From: Paraburkholderia antibiotica
GTDB lineage: Bacteria; Pseudomonadota; Gammaproteobacteria; Burkholderiales; Burkholderiaceae
Assembly: GCF_012927125.1 (NCBI RefSeq)
Contig: NZ_JABBFZ010000007.1
Location: 1 to 64,000 of the forward strand
Direction of reading: 5' to 3'
DNA: 64,000 nt
In this document: in pieces, positions 53,382 through 62,595 of the stretch
Position numbering within the stretch: position 1 is the stretch's first letter
Layout of the letters: each line of letters begins with the position of its first letter
Notes under the pieces: model-generated
Told to the model about the DNA's origin: nothing
The model's database searches: none
The model's input: only the letters and a program-made list of their open reading frames with translations
Position numbers and translations under genes: made by a program

Positions 53382-54614
53382 CTAGGCGAGCACCGCTTCC
53401 ACCGCGCGCACGCGCTCCTGATGCACGGCGTCCTTGATGCCGGCCGGCGCATCGGCGAGACGCTTTGCGACCGCGCCCGCATCCACGCCGCGCGCGGCGA
53501 CCAAGGCCACCCTCAAGCGCTCCGCCTGGCGATACTCGTTCATCTCGAAGCCCAGCCGCCCGCGCGCATCGGATTCGCAGGCCTGCAGCGCTTCGGCGAA
53601 ACGCGCCGGCTTGCGGATCGCGTCGCTGCGCTCGAACAGGCGCACCAGCGCGGCCGCACCCGTTTCCATCACGCGATGAATATTGCCGTGCTCGCGCGCG
53701 ACCAACACCGCGAGGTCGCGGCACTCGTTCGGCACGCGCAGCCGTTCGCACAACGGCTTGAGCAGATCGACACTGCGGCCCTCGTGGCCGAGGTGACGCG
53801 GCAGGATGTCTTCGGGCGTGGTCGCCTTGCCGAGGTCGTGCGTGAGCGCGGCGAAACGGACCGGCAGCGTGTAGCCCTGCTGCGCGGCATGGTCGACCAC
53901 CATCATCACGTGGATGCCGGTATCGACCTCCGGGTGATAGTCGGCGCGCTGCGGCACGCCGAACAGCGCGTCGATCTCCGGCAGAATCCGCGCGAGCGCG
54001 CCGCATTCGCGCAGCACTTCGAACATCCGCGACGGCTTCTTCTCCATCAAGCCACGCGACACCTCCTGCCACACACGTTCGGCGACCAGCGCATCGACTT
54101 CCCCGTCGGCGACCATCTTGCACATCAGCGCCATCGTTTCCGGCGCGACCGTGAAATCGACGAAACGCGCCGCGAAACGCGCGATGCGCAGAATTCGCAC
54201 CGGGTCTTCCAGGAACGCATCGCTGACGTGGCGAAACAGGCGCGCCTGCAGATCGGCCTGACCGTTGAACGGATCGATGACCGGGCCGGTCAGCTCGCCG
54301 CCCGGACGCACTTCGCGCGCCATCGCGTTGATGGTCAGATCGCGGCGCGCGAGGTCTTCCTCGAGCGTGACGTCAGGCGCATAGAAAAACTGGAAGCCGT
54401 GATAGCCGGCCGCGGTCTTGCGCTCGGTGCGCGCGAGCGCGTATTCCTCGTGCGTCTGCGGATGCAGAAACACCGGGAAGTCCTTGCCCACCGGCCGATA
54501 ACCCTGCGCGACCATCTGCTCCGGCGTCGCGCCGACCACCACGTAATCGCGATCCTGCACCGGCACGCCGAGCAGCTCGTCGCGCACCGCACCGCCTACT
54601 GCATAGATATTCAT
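53382..54614 (-). CDS. cca: tRNA CCA-adding nucleotidyltransferase with HD domain
   Basis: Adds or repairs the 3' CCA of tRNAs, 410 aa. The class II head shows AVGGAVRDELL and the metal pair in DRDYVVVG, then EEDLARRDLTINAMA and RILRIARFAARF. The C-terminal HD phosphohydrolase domain has FAALTHDLGKATTPEDILPRHLGHEG, as in gammaproteobacterial Cca. The start at 54614 overlaps the GST stop by 4 bp (ATGA), which fixes it and implies coupling. Confidence 0.95.
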   Translation of the reverse strand: MNIYAVGGAVRDELLGVPVQDRDYVVVGATPEQMVAQGYRPVGKDFPVFLHPQTHEEYALARTERKTAAGYHGFQFFYAPDVTLEEDLARRDLTINAMAREVRPGGELTGPVIDPFNGQADLQARLFRHVSDAFLEDPVRILRIARFAARFVDFTVAPETMALMCKMVADGEVDALVAERVWQEVSRGLMEKKPSRMFEVLRECGALARILPEIDALFGVPQRADYHPEVDTGIHVMMVVDHAAQQGYTLPVRFAALTHDLGKATTPEDILPRHLGHEGRSVDLLKPLCERLRVPNECRDLAVLVAREHGNIHRVMETGAAALVRLFERSDAIRKPARFAEALQACESDARGRLGFEMNEYRQAERLRVALVAARGVDAGAVAKRLADAPAGIKDAVHQERVRAVEAVLA

Positions 54615-55264
54615 GGGCATTCGTCTTGATAGGGAATCGCGTGCGTTTCCTTGTGAGCAGCGTCGATCCACGCCTGGACCGCGGGCAACGCGGTAAGCCG
54701 CTCGACGTACGCGGCGGCGGTCTCCGAGAGCGCCGGTTTCCACGTGTTGAAACGCATCGCGACCGGCGCGTACATCGCGTCGGCAATGCCGAACTCGCCG
54801 AACAGGAACGGGCCGCCGTAGCTTTGCAAGCAGTCGCTCCAGATCGCCTCGATCCGCGCGATGTCGGCGAGCGCGCCCGGCGTCGCGTTCTTGCCCGCGA
54901 ACGACGCGCGAATGTTCATCCACATGTTCGAGCGCAGTTCGCCGAAGCCCGAATGCATCTCCGCGCTGACGCTACGCGCGTGTGCGCGCGCCGCCGCATC
55001 GCGCGGCCACAGCGCGTGCTGCGGGAAACGCTCGGCGAGCGTTTCGGCGATCGCCAGCGAATCCCAGACCGGTTGGCCCGCAGCGTCGATCAGGCAAGGC
55101 ACCTTGCCCGGCCCGCGCGGCACCTGTGCGCGGATCTTCGCGTTAGTGTCCGGCTGGTTCAGCTGGATCAACACTTCGTCGAACGGAATGCCGAAATGCG
55201 TGAACAGCAGCCACGGACGCATCGACCAGGACGAGTAATTCTTGTCACCAATGAGCAGCTTCAT
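54611..55264 (-). CDS. Glutathione S-transferase family protein
   Basis: A 217-aa GST. The thioredoxin-like N-terminus has KLLIGDKNYSSWSMRPWLLFTHFG (catalytic Ser region) and VPCLIDAAGQPVWDSLAIAETLAE (the Pro-cis and Ser of the GSH site). The C-terminal domain is helical. It belongs to the bacterial MAI/zeta-like group; substrate unknown. Followed by cca with a 4-bp overlap; the NDUFA9-like gene lies 33 bp upstream, so all three may form one unit. Confidence 0.88.
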   Translation of the reverse strand: MKLLIGDKNYSSWSMRPWLLFTHFGIPFDEVLIQLNQPDTNAKIRAQVPRGPGKVPCLIDAAGQPVWDSLAIAETLAERFPQHALWPRDAAARAHARSVSAEMHSGFGELRSNMWMNIRASFAGKNATPGALADIARIEAIWSDCLQSYGGPFLFGEFGIADAMYAPVAMRFNTWKPALSETAAAYVERLTALPAVQAWIDAAHKETHAIPYQDECP

Positions 55265-55297
55265 GCGGGATAGGAAAATGAGTGGAAAGAGAATGCT

Positions 55298-56251
55298 TCA
55301 GCGGCCGGCGCTGGCGCGGAAGGTGTCGAGACGCGACCCTTTGGACGCCCCGGTCAGATACGTCGGCACGATCGCTTCGATGCTGGTCGGCTCGAGGCCG
55401 AGTTCGGGCGCGAGCGGTCCGCTCAGGATGTTGGCGACCTTCATCGAATCGAGATTGTCGCGCGAAATCACCGGTTCGCCGGGCGCCATTTCGAAGCTGA
55501 GCGCCTGCAGGCGCGCGAGCGGTTCGGGCAGGCGGATGATGCGCGCATGCTTGCCGATCACGTCGCCGCAATACGACACGAGGTCTTCGAGCGTGTAGAC
55601 GGTCGGGCCGCCGAGTTCGTAGGTATGGCCGGTGGCGGCATCGAGATCGAGCACGTTGACGATCGCCTTCGCGACATCGCCGACATACACCGGCTGGAAC
55701 TGCGCGTCGGGCATCGCAAGCGGAATGGCCGGAAACACGCGTTGCAGGAATGCGAACTTGTTGAGGAACTCGTCTTCGGGGCCGAATACGACGGACGGCC
55801 GGAAGATCGTCCACGCGACGCTCGCGCCGTGCACGGCCTTCTCACCGTCGCCTTTCGAGCGTGAGTACATGCTCGGCCCGTTCGAATCGGCGCCGAGCGC
55901 GCTCAGATGAATCAGCCGATGCACGCCCTTGCCTTCGCACGCGGCGACGATGCGCGTGGGCAGTTCGACGTGCGCATGCGCGAACGCTTCGCCATACGGC
56001 TTGCCGCGTTTGCTATTGAGCACGCCGACGAGGTTGATCACGCAATCGGCGCCTTCGACGAAGCGCGCAAGCTGCACCGGATCGAACACGTCGGCTTCGA
56101 CGACGTCGATCGGCAGCATGGTGAGATGACGCGCGTTATAGCGGCGCCGGGTGGCGATGCGCACGTCCTTGCCCAGCTCGACAAGCGCGTTGACGAGGTA
56201 GCTGCCGATGAAGCCGGAGCCGCCGATGATCGCGATGGCTTGATGTCGCAT
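55298..56251 (-). CDS. NAD(P)-binding NDUFA9-like epimerase-family protein
   Basis: A 317-aa extended SDR. The nucleotide motif is IAIIGGSGFIGSYLVNALVELG near the N-terminus; HLSALGADSNGPSMYSRSKGDGE supplies the SDR Tyr/Lys segment and TIFRPSVVFGPEDEF follows. The pattern matches 'complex I NDUFA9 subunit' proteins, atypical SDRs that need not be enzymes. Role in this organism unknown. GAGTCGAAA lies upstream of the ATG. Confidence 0.85.
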   Translation of the reverse strand: MRHQAIAIIGGSGFIGSYLVNALVELGKDVRIATRRRYNARHLTMLPIDVVEADVFDPVQLARFVEGADCVINLVGVLNSKRGKPYGEAFAHAHVELPTRIVAACEGKGVHRLIHLSALGADSNGPSMYSRSKGDGEKAVHGASVAWTIFRPSVVFGPEDEFLNKFAFLQRVFPAIPLAMPDAQFQPVYVGDVAKAIVNVLDLDAATGHTYELGGPTVYTLEDLVSYCGDVIGKHARIIRLPEPLARLQALSFEMAPGEPVISRDNLDSMKVANILSGPLAPELGLEPTSIEAIVPTYLTGASKGSRLDTFRASAGR

Positions 56252-56344
56252 TTTCGACTCCCTGATGGAAGCCGCGGCAACGGCTGACGAGACGCGCCGC
56301 GGCCTTGGAGCCTGGTAGGCTCAAGGCACGCGGCGGCACGGCGC

Positions 56345-58318
56345 TTACGGTGCGATGTAACCCAGACGCGCCTTCAGCGATTGCGGACGGCCTTCGAACA
56401 ATGCCGCGTAGTAGACCGTGTTGGACAACACATTCTTGACGTAGTCGCGGGTTTCCTGAAACGGAATCGCCTCGGCGAAGATCGCGCCTTCAACCGGACG
56501 TTGCAACGACTGCCGCCAGTTGCGCGGACGGCCCGGACCTGCGTTGTAGCCAGCGGTGGCCAGCACGGCGGACCCGTCGAACTGATTGTAGATCATCGCC
56601 AGGTAGTTGGTGCCGAGCAGGATGTTGGTGTTGATGTCGTTCATCTGCTCGCGCGACACTGGGCCGAGACCGATCTTCTTCGCGACCAGCTGCGCGGTGG
56701 CCGGCATCAGCTGCATCAAGCCGCCCGCGCCGACTTCGGAACGCGCGTTGATGATGAAGCGCGACTCCTGGCGGATCAGCCCGTACGCCCACTCGATGTC
56801 GAGCCCGCTCGACTGCGCGTCGCGCTCGACGATATCGCGGAACGGCGACAGATAGCGCAGCGAGAAATCGTGCTCGCTCTTCGTGCGATCCGCGGTGTTG
56901 ACCGTGCGGTCGTACATCTGGATGCGACGCGCGTACTCGGCGGCCGCGAGCAGTTGCCGGTCGGTCATCTGCCGCAGCGGCCAGTTCCATTCGCGATTGC
57001 CTTCGAGCCGCAGATTCAGCGCGTAGAAACGCTGCGCGAGATCGAAGCCGGGCGTGTTGCCGGCCTGCTGCACTTCGGCGTCGGTGACCGTGGTTTTCGG
57101 CGGCACGGTGATCTTCTGGCCGAGTTCTTCCGCGGCGAGCTGGCCGTAGAAGTTGAAGTTCGACGCGATCGACTGGAATTCCTGGTTGGCCGTGTCGACG
57201 TCGCCCGCCTGCTTGAGCGCGCGTGCGTGCCAGTACACCCACGACGGCTGCTTGCGCAGTCCGTCGGGCATCTGCTCGATCGACCAGCGCACCATGTTCC
57301 AGTCGCCGGCGAGCAGTGCGCTGCGGGTGCGCCATTCATACGCCGGGTTCGACAGCGGCGCGTTCGCCGACAGCCGGAACCAGTCGACCGCGGCCGGCAT
57401 CTGCTTGAGCGCGCCCTGATAGCCGATCGTGCCCCAGCCGATTGCGCGCTCCGGCGAATTCAGCGACGGCGCCACCGACGCGAACGTGGCCGCCGCCATG
57501 GCCGGATCGTTGCGCGCCATGCGCGTGATCGCGAGCAGCGCCAGTTGATGCGATTGCGGATCGGCGCCGACGCCGCGCGCGAGCAGCAGCGGCGGCGTAT
57601 TGACCGCCTGGCCGAACAGCACCGGATCGGGCGCCTGATCGCCGAGCGCATCGACCAGCTTGCTGCCGGTGCTCGTGTAGTTCTGTTCGTACGCGAGGCG
57701 GATCTGCCGCCAGAGGTCGTCGGTGCTGAACTGGCGGTTCACGCCGAGCACCGTGATCAGATCGACGCAGCCGTCGCCGTACCACTTCGGATCGACCAGC
57801 AGCCCACGCGCCGCATCCGCGACGTTCTCGCCGCGCGACGCGCGCGATTCGAGCGCGTAGCACTTGACCTGGGTGTCGTCGTCGAGCACGAACTTCGCGT
57901 ACTGCTGATCGAAGTTGCGCCAGTCGTGACGCGTGCCGAGCACGGTCAGGTAGTCGTTGCGCATGCGGTCGGCGATCGCCTGGCCGTCGTACTTCTGCAG
58001 GAACGCGAGCACCGGCGCGTCCGGCGCGTCGACGCGCGCATGGCCGCCCGAATCGAACAGCTGCGGCTTGATCTGGAAATACTCCAGATACGACGGCGCC
58101 GGATAGTTCGGAATCATGCTCGCGAGCTGGGCCGCGCGCGCCGCGTCATTGGTGCGCGCGGCCTCGCGAAGCTGGACGAAGATCTGGTCGTCGTTCGCGT
58201 TGGTGAGTTGCGAGAGCGGGACAGGTTTGACGGCCGAAGCGGTGCTGCACGCGACGAGCGCCGCTGCGGCCAGCGCGATACCGGCTGCGCGATATACTCG
58301 AAAAAGGCGTTTTGACAT
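56345..58318 (-). CDS. slt: Soluble lytic murein transglycosylase (Slt70-like) lipoprotein
   Basis: A 657-aa periplasmic peptidoglycan lytic enzyme. The N-terminus has a signal with lipobox ALVAC-STA, then a long alpha-helical superhelix (about 50-470), and a C-terminal SLT domain with catalytic Glu in IRQESRFI, GAGGLMQLMPATAQ, and AGYNAGPGRPRNW. Start at 58318 (MSKRLFRVYRA). It is divergent from the cyclo-ligase gene with about 20 bp between start codons, so each promoter must overlap the other's 5' coding end; on the minus strand TATGCT (58353-58348) is a possible -10. Confidence 0.92.
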   Translation of the reverse strand: MSKRLFRVYRAAGIALAAAALVACSTASAVKPVPLSQLTNANDDQIFVQLREAARTNDAARAAQLASMIPNYPAPSYLEYFQIKPQLFDSGGHARVDAPDAPVLAFLQKYDGQAIADRMRNDYLTVLGTRHDWRNFDQQYAKFVLDDDTQVKCYALESRASRGENVADAARGLLVDPKWYGDGCVDLITVLGVNRQFSTDDLWRQIRLAYEQNYTSTGSKLVDALGDQAPDPVLFGQAVNTPPLLLARGVGADPQSHQLALLAITRMARNDPAMAAATFASVAPSLNSPERAIGWGTIGYQGALKQMPAAVDWFRLSANAPLSNPAYEWRTRSALLAGDWNMVRWSIEQMPDGLRKQPSWVYWHARALKQAGDVDTANQEFQSIASNFNFYGQLAAEELGQKITVPPKTTVTDAEVQQAGNTPGFDLAQRFYALNLRLEGNREWNWPLRQMTDRQLLAAAEYARRIQMYDRTVNTADRTKSEHDFSLRYLSPFRDIVERDAQSSGLDIEWAYGLIRQESRFIINARSEVGAGGLMQLMPATAQLVAKKIGLGPVSREQMNDINTNILLGTNYLAMIYNQFDGSAVLATAGYNAGPGRPRNWRQSLQRPVEGAIFAEAIPFQETRDYVKNVLSNTVYYAALFEGRPQSLKARLGYIAP

Positions 58319-58338
58319 CGTTGTTTCTGGAGCGCGAA

Positions 58339-58962
58339 TTGGACCCAAGCATAGCATGCAACCCTATCCCGATAACGAAAAAGGCGTTGCGTCAAAGACT
58401 ACTGGAAGCCCGGCTGCAAGCGGCTTCCGAGCCGGCGAAGAATGCCGCGCTCGGGCGTCGCGTGCTCGATGCGCTGAAGCACTATGCGGTGGGCAGCGTG
58501 GGGTTCTACTGGCCGCTCGCGGGCGAGTTCGACGCGCGCGGCGCGGTGTCGATCTGGCTCGCCGCCGACGCGCATCGCGAAGCCAGTCTGCCCATCATCA
58601 GAGAGCGCGGCACGCCGCTCGAGTTCCATGCGTGGACGCCTGAGACCGCGATGCGCATCGGTCATCACCGGATTGCCGAGCCGACCTCCGGCCGCGTCGT
58701 GGTGCCCGAGCTGCTGTTCGTGCCGTGCGTCGGTTTCGATGCCGACGGCTATCGCCTCGGCTACGGCGGCGGCTACTACGACCGCACGCTGGCCGGTTGG
58801 CCGGCGGCCCAGCGGCCGATCACGGTCGGCATCGCGTATGAAGCGTGCCGCACCGACGCGCTTCAGCGCGAGGCGCACGACATTCCGCTCGATCTGATCG
58901 TCACCGAGGCGGGGTTTCATCCGGGGCTGCCGGAGCGGGCCCCGCGGCACGATCCGAGTTAG
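58339..58962 (+). CDS. 5-formyltetrahydrofolate cyclo-ligase
   Basis: Converts 5-formyl-THF to 5,10-methenyl-THF with ATP. The core is ITKKALRQRLLEAR at the N-terminus, GSVGFYWPLAGEFD, LLFVPCVGFDADGYRLGYGGGYYDRTL (the nucleotide/folate site) and GIAYEACR. About 207 aa from the TTG at 58339, which has a GGAGCG site; an earlier TTG at 58312 would overlap the divergent slt gene. TATACT at 58293-58298 is a possible -10. Confidence 0.9.
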   Translation: MDPSIACNPIPITKKALRQRLLEARLQAASEPAKNAALGRRVLDALKHYAVGSVGFYWPLAGEFDARGAVSIWLAADAHREASLPIIRERGTPLEFHAWTPETAMRIGHHRIAEPTSGRVVVPELLFVPCVGFDADGYRLGYGGGYYDRTLAGWPAAQRPITVGIAYEACRTDALQREAHDIPLDLIVTEAGFHPGLPERAPRHDPS

Positions 58963-59023
58963 CAACCAACTTTAGCGCGCCCCGCGCAACGCCACCCTCA
59001 CAGCAACACCCTTGCAACGCCCG

Positions 59024-59536
59024 TCACAGCGACGCCGCCGCGCGCGCCGCCGTGTCGTAAAGCCCCGAGGCATTGCGCATCAGCTGCGCGGCCTCGCCGA
59101 TCTGCTGATTGGTCAAGCCGCTTTCCTGCAGCGTCGAGATCAGACAGCTCTCGCGCACCTCGCGATATTTCAGGCACAGCGCGCGGCCCGCGGCGGTCGC
59201 CGAAAAGAACACTTCCTTGCCGATCTTTTCGCTTTTTACATACCCTCTAGCTACGAGCTTCTTCAGCGCATAGGTAGCGACGTGCGTGTCCTCGATGTTC
59301 AGCACGAAGCAGATGTCCGCGAGCTTCTTGCGACGCTCGCGGTGGGTCACGTGGTGCAGCAGCGACACCTCGATCGCGGTCATGTCCTTGTCGCCGGCGG
59401 CCGACATGCAGCGCACCATCCAGCGGTTGAACGCGTTGCCCGCCATGATCAGCGCGTACTCCAGCTCGGACAGTTCCGCGCTGGTCTCGGAGACCAGATG
59501 TTCCGACGAAACGATCTTGGTGGGATGACGCGTCAT
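59024..59536 (-). CDS. MarR-like winged-helix regulator
   Basis: A 170-aa protein. ELEYALIMAGNAFNRWMVRCM, then AIEVSLLHHVTHRERRKKLADICFVLNIEDTHVATYALKKLVARGYV (helix-turn-helix and wing, about 62-110) mark the winged-helix MarR type. The C-terminal helix makes the dimer. Divergent from pxpB, so it likely controls 5-oxoprolinase genes through the repeats at 59630-59661 (inference). Start MTRHPTK is chosen over a Met five codons earlier. Confidence 0.8.
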   Translation of the reverse strand: MTRHPTKIVSSEHLVSETSAELSELEYALIMAGNAFNRWMVRCMSAAGDKDMTAIEVSLLHHVTHRERRKKLADICFVLNIEDTHVATYALKKLVARGYVKSEKIGKEVFFSATAAGRALCLKYREVRESCLISTLQESGLTNQQIGEAAQLMRNASGLYDTAARAAASL

Positions 59537-59629
59537 ACGAGGTTCCCGCACGCAGTGTGCTGAAAGATTGGGGTGGAAAGTGCGGCAAGTGTACGACGCG
59601 CCCTCGCCGCCGACGATCCGGAAAAAGAC

Positions 59630-59661
59630 TTATTGATAAATCATCGACATTTTATTGATAA
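59630..59661. promoter_or_regulatory. Direct repeat TTATTGATAA between regulator and pxpB
   Basis: TTATTGATAA occurs at 59630-59639 and again at 59652-59661, 22 bp apart, about two helical turns, in an otherwise GC-rich divergent promoter region. It is a candidate operator of the winged-helix regulator. Confidence 0.55.
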
Positions 59662-59764
59662 TGTTCGCTCCAACCAGCCTCACCAGCCTCGACTCCGTGC
59701 CGGACCTGCGCGCCCATGCCGCACGGTCCGTCCCCTCTTCCGACTCGATCCGGGCCGTCCAGCC

Positions 59765-60418
59765 ATGAGCCAACCACGAATCTTTCCGCTCGGCGATACC
59801 GCACTCGTGTGCGCCGCGCCGTCGCCCGCCACGCTGGAGTGCCAGCGGCGCGTGTGGGCCGCCGCCCTGGCCGCGCGCGACTGGCCGCAGGTGCTCGAGG
59901 TCGTGCCCGGCATGAACAACCTGACGCTCGTGTTCGATCCGCTCGACACCGACGCCGACGCGCTCGGCGAGCAGTTGCTGGCGGCCTGGAACGCGGCGGA
60001 TGAAGACACCGCCCCCGGCCGCGAGGTCGAGATTCCGGTGCAGTACGGCGGCGAATTCGGCCTCGATCTGCAGGCGGTCGCCGAGCATACGGGCCTCACC
60101 GCGCGCGAGGTCGTCGAGCGTCATGCGGGCGGCGACTACGTGGTGTTCTTTCTCGGCTTCCAGCCGGGCTTCGCCTACATGGGCGGGCTCGAAGCCGCGC
60201 TGCACGCACCGCGGCGCGCGTCGCCGCGGCTCGAAGTGGCGGCGGGCTCGGTCGGCATCGGCGGCGAACAGACCGGCATTTATCCGGCGGTGTCGCCGGG
60301 CGGCTGGCAACTGATCGGCCGCACCGACGTGCCGCTGTTCGACCCGGTGCGCCGGCCGCCCACCCTGCTGCAGCCCGGCGACCGGGTGCGCTTCACGATC
60401 GCGGGGATGCACGCATGA
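59765..60418 (+). CDS. pxpB: 5-oxoprolinase subunit PxpB
   Basis: Subunit of the ATP-dependent 5-oxoprolinase PxpABC, which opens pyroglutamate to glutamate; 217 aa. The KipI-like domain shows PLGDTALVCA, GMNNLTLVFDPL and the QPGFAYMGGLEAALHAPRRASPR segment, then GSVGIGGEQTGIYPAVSPGGWQLIG. Start is the ATG at 59765 (MSQPRIFPLG). Its stop overlaps the pxpC start by 4 bp. Confidence 0.94.
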   Translation: MSQPRIFPLGDTALVCAAPSPATLECQRRVWAAALAARDWPQVLEVVPGMNNLTLVFDPLDTDADALGEQLLAAWNAADEDTAPGREVEIPVQYGGEFGLDLQAVAEHTGLTAREVVERHAGGDYVVFFLGFQPGFAYMGGLEAALHAPRRASPRLEVAAGSVGIGGEQTGIYPAVSPGGWQLIGRTDVPLFDPVRRPPTLLQPGDRVRFTIAGMHA

Positions 60419-61473
60419 TCGACGTGATTCGCGCGGGTCTGCAGACCACGATCCAGGACCTCGGCCGCCACGGCCATCGGCATCTCGGCGTCGCGATGGG
60501 CGGAGCGCTCGACCGGCTGTCGCTCGAAGTCGGCAACCGGCTGGTGGGCAACCGGCCCGACGCGGCCGGCCTCGAAATTACGTTCGGCCCGACCGTGCTG
60601 CGCTTTCTGCGCGCGACGCGGGTCGCGATCACTGGCACCGAATTCGGCGCGACGCTCGACGGCAAACCGGTCTATTCATGGTGGAGCCTGCCCGTGCAGG
60701 CCGGCCAGGAGCTGGTGCTGAACGCGGCGAAGCGCGGCATGCGCGGCTACGTGTGCGTGGCCGGCGGCATCGACGTGTTGCCGGTGCTCGGCTCGCGCAG
60801 CACCGACCTCGCCGGCCATTTCGGCGGACTCGGCGGGCGCGCGCTGAACGACGGCGACCGCCTGCCGGTCGGCGCGCCGCCGCAGCGCGGCCACGTCGGC
60901 TTCACGCCGGAGGCGCCCGAGTTCGGGGTGAAGGCGCCCGCCTGGTGCAAGTTCGTGCTGGTCCACGAGCCGTTGCGGCGCGGCCGGCATCCGTCGGGCG
61001 TGCCGTGGGCGATTCCGATCCGCGTGCTGCAAGGCCCCGAATACGACAGCTTCACCCCGGACGCGCAGCAGTCGTTCTGGTCCGACGAATGGCTCGTCAC
61101 GCCGAACAGCAACCGGATGGGCTACCGCCTCGCCGGCACCGAACTGAAGCGCACACACAGGACCGATCTGCTGTCGCATGCTGTCTTGCCCGGCACGATC
61201 CAGGTGCCGCCGAACGGCCAGCCGATCGTGCTGATGAGCGACGCGCAGACCACCGGCGGCTATCCGAAGATCGGCGTGGTGATCCAGGCCGATCTGTGGA
61301 AACTGGCCCAGGTGCGCCTGAACGCGGCCGTCCGTTTTATCCCGACGTCGCCCTACGAGGCGCGCCAGGCTTTGCTGGAAGAACGCGCGTATCTGCGGCA
61401 GATCGATGCCGCGATCGCGATGCATGAAGAGCGATGCGCGCGCCAGGCGGCGCTCGTGGCGCAGGAAAACTGA
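60415..61473 (+). CDS. pxpC: 5-oxoprolinase subunit PxpC
   Basis: Partner of PxpB in the 5-oxoprolinase, 352 aa, related to the carboxyltransferase-type KipA/urea amidolyase domain. [25 protein letters not shown] is the usual start, [10 protein letters not shown] and [19 protein letters not shown] follow, and [21 protein letters not shown] is the end block. The ATG at 60415 overlaps pxpB (ATGA); pxpA starts 14 bp after its stop. Confidence 0.94.
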   Translation: MIDVIRAGLQTTIQDLGRHGHRHLGVAMGGALDRLSLEVGNRLVGNRPDAAGLEITFGPTVLRFLRATRVAITGTEFGATLDGKPVYSWWSLPVQAGQELVLNAAKRGMRGYVCVAGGIDVLPVLGSRSTDLAGHFGGLGGRALNDGDRLPVGAPPQRGHVGFTPEAPEFGVKAPAWCKFVLVHEPLRRGRHPSGVPWAIPIRVLQGPEYDSFTPDAQQSFWSDEWLVTPNSNRMGYRLAGTELKRTHRTDLLSHAVLPGTIQVPPNGQPIVLMSDAQTTGGYPKIGVVIQADLWKLAQVRLNAAVRFIPTSPYEARQALLEERAYLRQIDAAIAMHEERCARQAALVAQEN

Positions 61474-61487
61474 GTAGAGGAATCACC

Positions 61488-62240
61488 ATGGAAATCGATC
61501 TGAACGCCGATCTGGGTGAAGGTTGCGGCACCGACGAAGCGCTGCTCGACCTCGTGAGTTCGGCCAACATCGCGTGCGGCTGGCATGCGGGCGGCCCGAA
61601 CGCGATGCGCGACTGCGTGCGCTGGGCGGTGCAGAAAGGCGTCTCGATCGGCGCGCATCCGAGCTTCAACGATCCCGAGAATTTCGGCCGCAAGGAGATG
61701 GACCTGCCGGTGGGCGAAATTTACGCGGGCGTGCTGTATCAGCTCGGCGCGCTGTCGGCGATCGCGCAGGCCGAGGGCGGGCGCATCGCGCACGTGAAGC
61801 CGCACGGCGCGTTGTACAACCAGGCCGCGCGCGACGCGAAGATCGCCGATGCGATCGTCTCGGCGGTGCATGACTTCGACCCGTCCGTGGCGGTGTTCGC
61901 GCTCGCCAACAGCGGACTCGTCACAGCCGCGCGCAACGCGGGCCTCGTCGCGATCGAGGAAGTGTTCGCCGACCGTGGCTATCGCGCGGACGGCTCGCTT
62001 GTGCCGCGCAAGGAGCCGGGCGCGCTGCTCGACGACGAGGACGAAGTGCTCGCGCGCACGCTCGCGATGATCCGCGAGCAGCGCGTGAAGTCCGTCGACG
62101 GTCAATGGGTGCCGCTGAACGCGCAGACCATCTGTCTGCACGGCGACGGCCCGCATGCGCTCGCGTTCGCGCGGCGCATCCGCGGCGCGCTCGATGCCGC
62201 AGGGATCGACGTGCATGCGGCGAGCGCGGTGCGCGTTTGA
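61488..62240 (+). CDS. pxpA: 5-oxoprolinase subunit PxpA
   Basis: LamB/YcsF-family subunit that works with PxpBC on 5-oxoproline, 250 aa. The N-terminus [19 protein letters not shown] is diagnostic, followed by [19 protein letters not shown] and [14 protein letters not shown], then [18 protein letters not shown] and [20 protein letters not shown] lies before the ATG. Last gene of pxpBCA; a GC hairpin lies 130 bp beyond. Confidence 0.95.
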   Translation: MEIDLNADLGEGCGTDEALLDLVSSANIACGWHAGGPNAMRDCVRWAVQKGVSIGAHPSFNDPENFGRKEMDLPVGEIYAGVLYQLGALSAIAQAEGGRIAHVKPHGALYNQAARDAKIADAIVSAVHDFDPSVAVFALANSGLVTAARNAGLVAIEEVFADRGYRADGSLVPRKEPGALLDDEDEVLARTLAMIREQRVKSVDGQWVPLNAQTICLHGDGPHALAFARRIRGALDAAGIDVHAASAVRV

Positions 62241-62372
62241 GCATCCGGATGTTTGAGGGTCGGTCGCATCTAGACGGCCAGGCGGCTAAGCGTTGAGCGT
62301 CTGAGCGCTCGCGACACCGCCATCAGCCCCGACCCTGCGGCTCGCCCCACAGAGCCGCGCATCACCGATTCC

Positions 62373-62399
62373 ACGCCCCGCTCCCACGCGGGGCGTTTG
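62373..62399 (+). terminator. GC hairpin after pxpBCA
   Basis: ACGCCCCGC and GCGGGGCGT pair over 9 bp around TCCCAC, followed by TTTGC. The U-tract is short, so termination may be partial. The rest of 62241-62595 holds no supported gene. Confidence 0.5.
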
Positions 62400-62595
62400 C
62401 CAGCGACGGCATCTTCGCGGTGCCGGCGGCAAACCGCGAAGGCAGCGGCCTGCGTCATGCAGAAACGTCGTGCAGGCAGGTACAGAGAGTTCAACGCGGC
62501 CGCAGAGCCGCGGCAGCAAGCCGGCGCACGTATCCCGCGCGCCGGTCACGCCCAGCCGCCACGCGCGGCGAAGTCGAAACTTCATGGAGATCCTG

